A DNA stretch of 52,498 nt from positions 1 through 52,498 of IMG/VR virus record IMGVR_UViG_3300032156_000014; one strand, given 5' to 3'. The notes under the pieces were generated by a model. The model saw only the letters and a program-made list of their open reading frames with translations. It made no database searches and was not told where the DNA came from. Below, in pieces: positions 50,840 through 52,498 of the stretch (position 1 is its first letter; each line of letters starts with the position of its first letter). A program made the translations under genes and the position numbers. Source of the DNA: a virus.

Positions 50840-50864
50840 CAAATGTATGATATCACTCTGACAC
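50840..50864 (-). promoter_or_regulatory. Replication operon promoter with palindrome
   Basis: CAAATGTA (50840-50847) is a perfect complement of the -7 box TACATTTG. Two bases later ATATCACTCTGACAC (50850-50864) matches the phage palindrome at 11 of 15 positions. No TTTG -33 box is clear. The element precedes the structured leader and the DUF1376-type gene. Confidence 0.72.
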
Positions 50865-50882
50865 TTCCTAATAATTTAACCA

Positions 50883-51056
50883 TTATTTTTTCTTCAGCAG
50901 TTCTTTGAGCAGATCAATCTGAATTTCAATGTGATGTATCTTTCTCTGTATCTTCCCGTCGATCTTTGGGAATGATAAAGAGCTTTCACGGACAGCCTGA
51001 AGCTCCGTGAGCCTGGCTTCACAGCGCCGACGAAGCGGTGATTTTAGAATGTTCAT
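50883..51056 (-). CDS. Small basic coiled-coil protein (57 residues)
   Basis: ATG 51056 overlaps the nuclease stop by 4 bases and the frame ends at 50883. MNILKSPLRRRCEARLTELQ, then KIQRKIHHIEIQIDLLKELL, is a basic N-terminus and leucine-rich helix. Function unknown. Confidence 0.65.
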   Translation of the reverse strand: MNILKSPLRRRCEARLTELQAVRESSLSFPKIDGKIQRKIHHIEIQIDLLKELLKKK

Positions 51057-51460
51057 AGTTTCATGTATTTATCAATGGTTTGTATTGCACTTTCAAGGCC
51101 GACACTGAATTCAGCCACAAATCCCCGGCTTCTAAGTCCTTTAAGCATGTTATCCTGTTCCCGGATATGATCATCTGCCGGCTCTCCGTTTTTCTTAAAT
51201 AACCTGGTTCCTTCTGCTTTAAGCTCAATGAATAAGCCGTGATATTTAAACCGCTTACCGGGTTCCGCAATAAATAGGTCCGGCCATCCTCTCTGTCCCT
51301 GGATTACCTTCATTAGCCCTGCCTGGGTTTTAGTGTGATGTAACCCGGCATAGTCGAAATGAAACTGAACATGCGGGTACTGAGCCCTGAGATAATAAGC
51401 AATCTGCCTGCAAAGAATATACTCAGGTGAATAGCCTCTTGATCTGAATGAATTAGCCAT
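51053..51460 (-). CDS. VRR-NUC-type PD-(D/E)XK nuclease (135 residues)
   Basis: The motif GWPDLFIAEPGKRFKYHGLF followed by IELKAEG gives the PD and ExK catalytic residues of VRR-NUC nucleases, with a basic N-terminus. Phage members act on branched or structured DNA. It follows the tRNA-like gene closely and precedes a small coiled-coil gene, so it is probably in the replication group. Confidence 0.85.
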   Translation of the reverse strand: MANSFRSRGYSPEYILCRQIAYYLRAQYPHVQFHFDYAGLHHTKTQAGLMKVIQGQRGWPDLFIAEPGKRFKYHGLFIELKAEGTRLFKKNGEPADDHIREQDNMLKGLRSRGFVAEFSVGLESAIQTIDKYMKL

Positions 51461-51480
51461 ATAATCAATTTTACAATTTG

Positions 51481-51687
51481 TGATCCGGGCAGGACTCGAA
51501 CCTGCAAAGATTTATTGTGACAGGGGCGCGTAAGACAAAACCTAATTTTTTCAGTTCCGGACTCAGCAAGAGCTAAATGCATTTAGCATTTATATTGCTC
51601 GGGTGCTTAGAGTCGGGTTATTCTCAGGTGCCATTCGGCTTGTAAAATCCTTACATCCTAATCGTTTACCAATTCCGCCACCGGATC
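51481..51687 (-). tRNA. tRNA-like gene with an internal insertion of about 120 bases (Leu-type, anticodon uncertain)
   Basis: 5' acceptor GATCCGG (from 51687) pairs perfectly with 3' CCGGATC (to 51482), followed by A and no CCA. TG, then GCGGAATTGGTAAACG, is a Leu-type D arm. GCAGG-TTCGAGT-CCTGC is a perfect T arm. A normal tRNA would be about 85 bases; this spans 207. The loop GTAAGG could hold an AAG (Leu) anticodon, with AGGAT pairing to GTCTT beyond the insertion. The insert is too short for a normal group I intron and shows AGCAA/TTGCT and GACTC/GAGTC stems. Confidence 0.6.
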
Positions 51688-51692
51688 GTTTT

Positions 51693-51713
51693 GCCCCGGT
51701 CCTTTGCCGGGGC
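51693..51713. other. GC-rich hairpin between the tRNA-like and HU genes
   Basis: GCCCCGG (51693-51699) pairs with CCGGGGC (51707-51713). The plus strand continues TGTATTT, and the minus strand continues with AAAA, so neither side is a textbook terminator. It may separate the HU-like transcript from the tRNA-like one or mark a processing site. Confidence 0.6.
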
Positions 51714-51758
51714 TGTATTTAGGGTTTAAAGAACGCACTGCCATAACCGGCAGCAGGG

Positions 51759-52031
51759 TTATCTCAGCAGGGCCTTGAATTCAGGCGACGGCTTGAAATA
51801 AGGGACCTTATGAGCAGGGACAGCAACCTGTGTTCCTGCCTTAATGTTCCGTGCCAGCTTCGCCTTTCTCAGTTTAGAACCGAGACTTCCGAAGCCTCTC
51901 AGGTGAATCGTGTCGCCTCCCTTAACAGCACCTTTGGCTGCCTCGATAAGCGCATCAATGGTTTTTTCAACATCAGCCGGTTTCATTCCCAGCTGCGATG
52001 CTGCTACGTTTGCCAATTCTTTTTTTGTCAT
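51759..52031 (-). CDS. HU/IHF family DNA-binding protein (90 residues)
   Basis: MTKKELANVAASQLGMKPAD begins the family, followed by the core GGDTIHLRGFGSLGSKLRKA and AGTQVAVPAHKVPYFKPSPE at residues 45-85. It bends DNA and binds without strong sequence need; phage versions assist replication, packaging or integration. It is 90 residues, the family size. Confidence 0.93.
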   Translation of the reverse strand: MTKKELANVAASQLGMKPADVEKTIDALIEAAKGAVKGGDTIHLRGFGSLGSKLRKAKLARNIKAGTQVAVPAHKVPYFKPSPEFKALLR

Positions 52032-52076
52032 GATTTTTCAAGTGTTAATGGTTAGTAATAATTGTTTATAACTGTG

Positions 52077-52361
52077 TTAATATCCTGTCTTCGACAATCT
52101 CATTTCCTCTTTCTCGTAAGAAAGCAGTGATCTCAGGCCGTCGATCTGATGGGTGCATGTCTTATTTATCCTTTCGGTCCAGTCAACCAGGTATGATTCT
52201 TCCTCGCATATTGAGTCCAGAAGTGCATTTTGAACGGATGCAGAAAGATGTGAGGCTTTGGCAATTGAAATGATGGTCTTGTTTATCTCGCTGGTTTTCC
52301 TGGCTCTCAGTATCTTCTTTGCCTTTGCAAGCATTTCACCTGAACGGGACATGTAAGACAT
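52077..52361 (-). CDS. 3' part of the gene that crosses the window ends
   Basis: This is the 3' part of the 133-residue gene whose start is at 224. In this right-hand copy a missing G near 52381 shifts the frame upstream, so an apparent start appears at 52361 (MSYMSRSGEMLAKAKKILRA). The correct start comes from the left copy. No motif is recognised; it is helical and charged. Confidence 0.75.
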   Translation of the reverse strand: MSYMSRSGEMLAKAKKILRARKTSEINKTIISIAKASHLSASVQNALLDSICEEESYLVDWTERINKTCTHQIDGLRSLLSYEKEEMRLSKTGY

Positions 52362-52498
52362 CAGGGTAGATATTCTTTCTACATCTCTTCCGGGTCCCCT
52401 GATACGGTTATATCAAGATAGGCCTGTATTTGCTCGGCTTCTTTCTTCAGTTCGTCCATTGGATTATTCTTTATCATATCTCCATAGAAATCCGTATG
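52255..52498. repeat. Right copy of the terminal direct repeat
   Basis: These 244 bases repeat 1-245 with one base missing. See the left copy at 1-245. If the overlap is removed, the circular genome is about 52,254 bases. Confidence 0.95.

Noticed and set aside
51313-51582. Minus-strand frame of 89 residues across the tRNA-like gene
   Set aside because: It reads through the tRNA T arm and acceptor and has no family features.
51481-51687. tmRNA as the explanation for the interrupted tRNA
   Set aside because: The 5' side has a Leu-type D arm rather than the tmRNA 5' consensus, there is no tag frame ending in the usual hydrophobic tag, and it is too short.
51481-51687. Ordinary group I intron in the tRNA
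   Set aside because: A P7-like GACTC/GAGTC pair is present, but the insert of about 120 bases is too short to hold P3 to P9 and no convincing P4-P6 domain can be drawn.
1-52498. CRISPR array, reverse transcriptase or diversity-generating retroelement
   Set aside because: No regularly spaced repeat array and no reverse transcriptase motif were found. The fibre repeats are protein-level modules without a template repeat.
1-52498. Tyrosine or serine integrase and attachment site
   Set aside because: No protein with the catalytic pattern was seen on either strand. The tRNA-like gene is not flanked by a repeat of its 3' end.

Overview
The window is a complete or near-complete genome of a tailed double-stranded DNA phage (or phage-like prophage form) of a Bacteroidota host. 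Bases 1-245 recur at 52255-52498, differing by one base, so the unique length is about 52.25 kb and the molecule was circular or circularly permuted when assembled. The host is inferred from Bacteroidota-type promoters (TTTG, about 20 bases, TAnnTTTG), few Shine-Dalgarno sequences, and families typical of Bacteroidota phages. Almost every gene is on the minus strand, so the genome reads from high to low coordinates. The only convincing plus-strand genes are two homing endonucleases inside a methyltransferase locus.

Layout in transcription order. (1) About 52.2-48.5 kb, replication: HU-like protein, a tRNA-like gene with a large internal insertion, a VRR-NUC-type nuclease, a DUF1376-type replication protein behind a structured leader, a DnaC-like loader, and small membrane proteins. 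(2) 48.5-42.4 kb, DNA modification: an amino-methyltransferase locus broken up by antisense LAGLIDADG and HNH genes, a C5-cytosine methyltransferase with a repeat-built recognition region, and small zinc-ribbon proteins. (3) 42.3-38.7 kb: a one-gene HTH regulator unit with its own promoter and terminator, then a unit ending in an ASCH-domain protein and a strong terminator. (4) 38.7-34.4 kb, packaging: PP-loop (PAPS reductase-like) protein, ParB-like protein, small and large terminase, HNH gene. (5) 33.4-23.4 kb: portal, zinc-ribbon prohead protease, HK97-fold major capsid protein, an exported-looking repeat protein, head completion genes, and a candidate frameshifted tail chaperone. (6) 23.4-8.1 kb: tail completion, baseplate and fibre genes, lipoprotein, a degenerate second tape measure, the working tape measure, then amidase, holin-like and spanin-like genes, a GIY-YIG gene and two terminators. 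(7) 7.8-4.0 kb, early/regulatory: KilA-N antirepressor, two HTH proteins, an HNH gene, and a CEFSG-type methyltransferase-like protein. (8) 3.95 kb to the end, recombination: a possible annealase, a single-chain PD-(D/E)XK nuclease fused to an FtsK translocase, an HNH gene, and a gene crossing the window ends.

The most interesting signals are: the nuclease-FtsK fusion beside a possible annealing protein; a 15-bp imperfect palindrome (about GTRTTACTRTRAYAC) in at least six intergenic regions, next to promoter -7 elements; a methyltransferase locus with antisense homing genes and two lesions at the same catalytic motif; a deleted duplicate of the tape-measure module; and an interrupted tRNA. 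No integrase, CRISPR array, reverse transcriptase or ribosomal RNA was seen. Several reading frames carry single-base shifts. Some may be sequencing errors, because the two copies of the terminal repeat also differ by one base.
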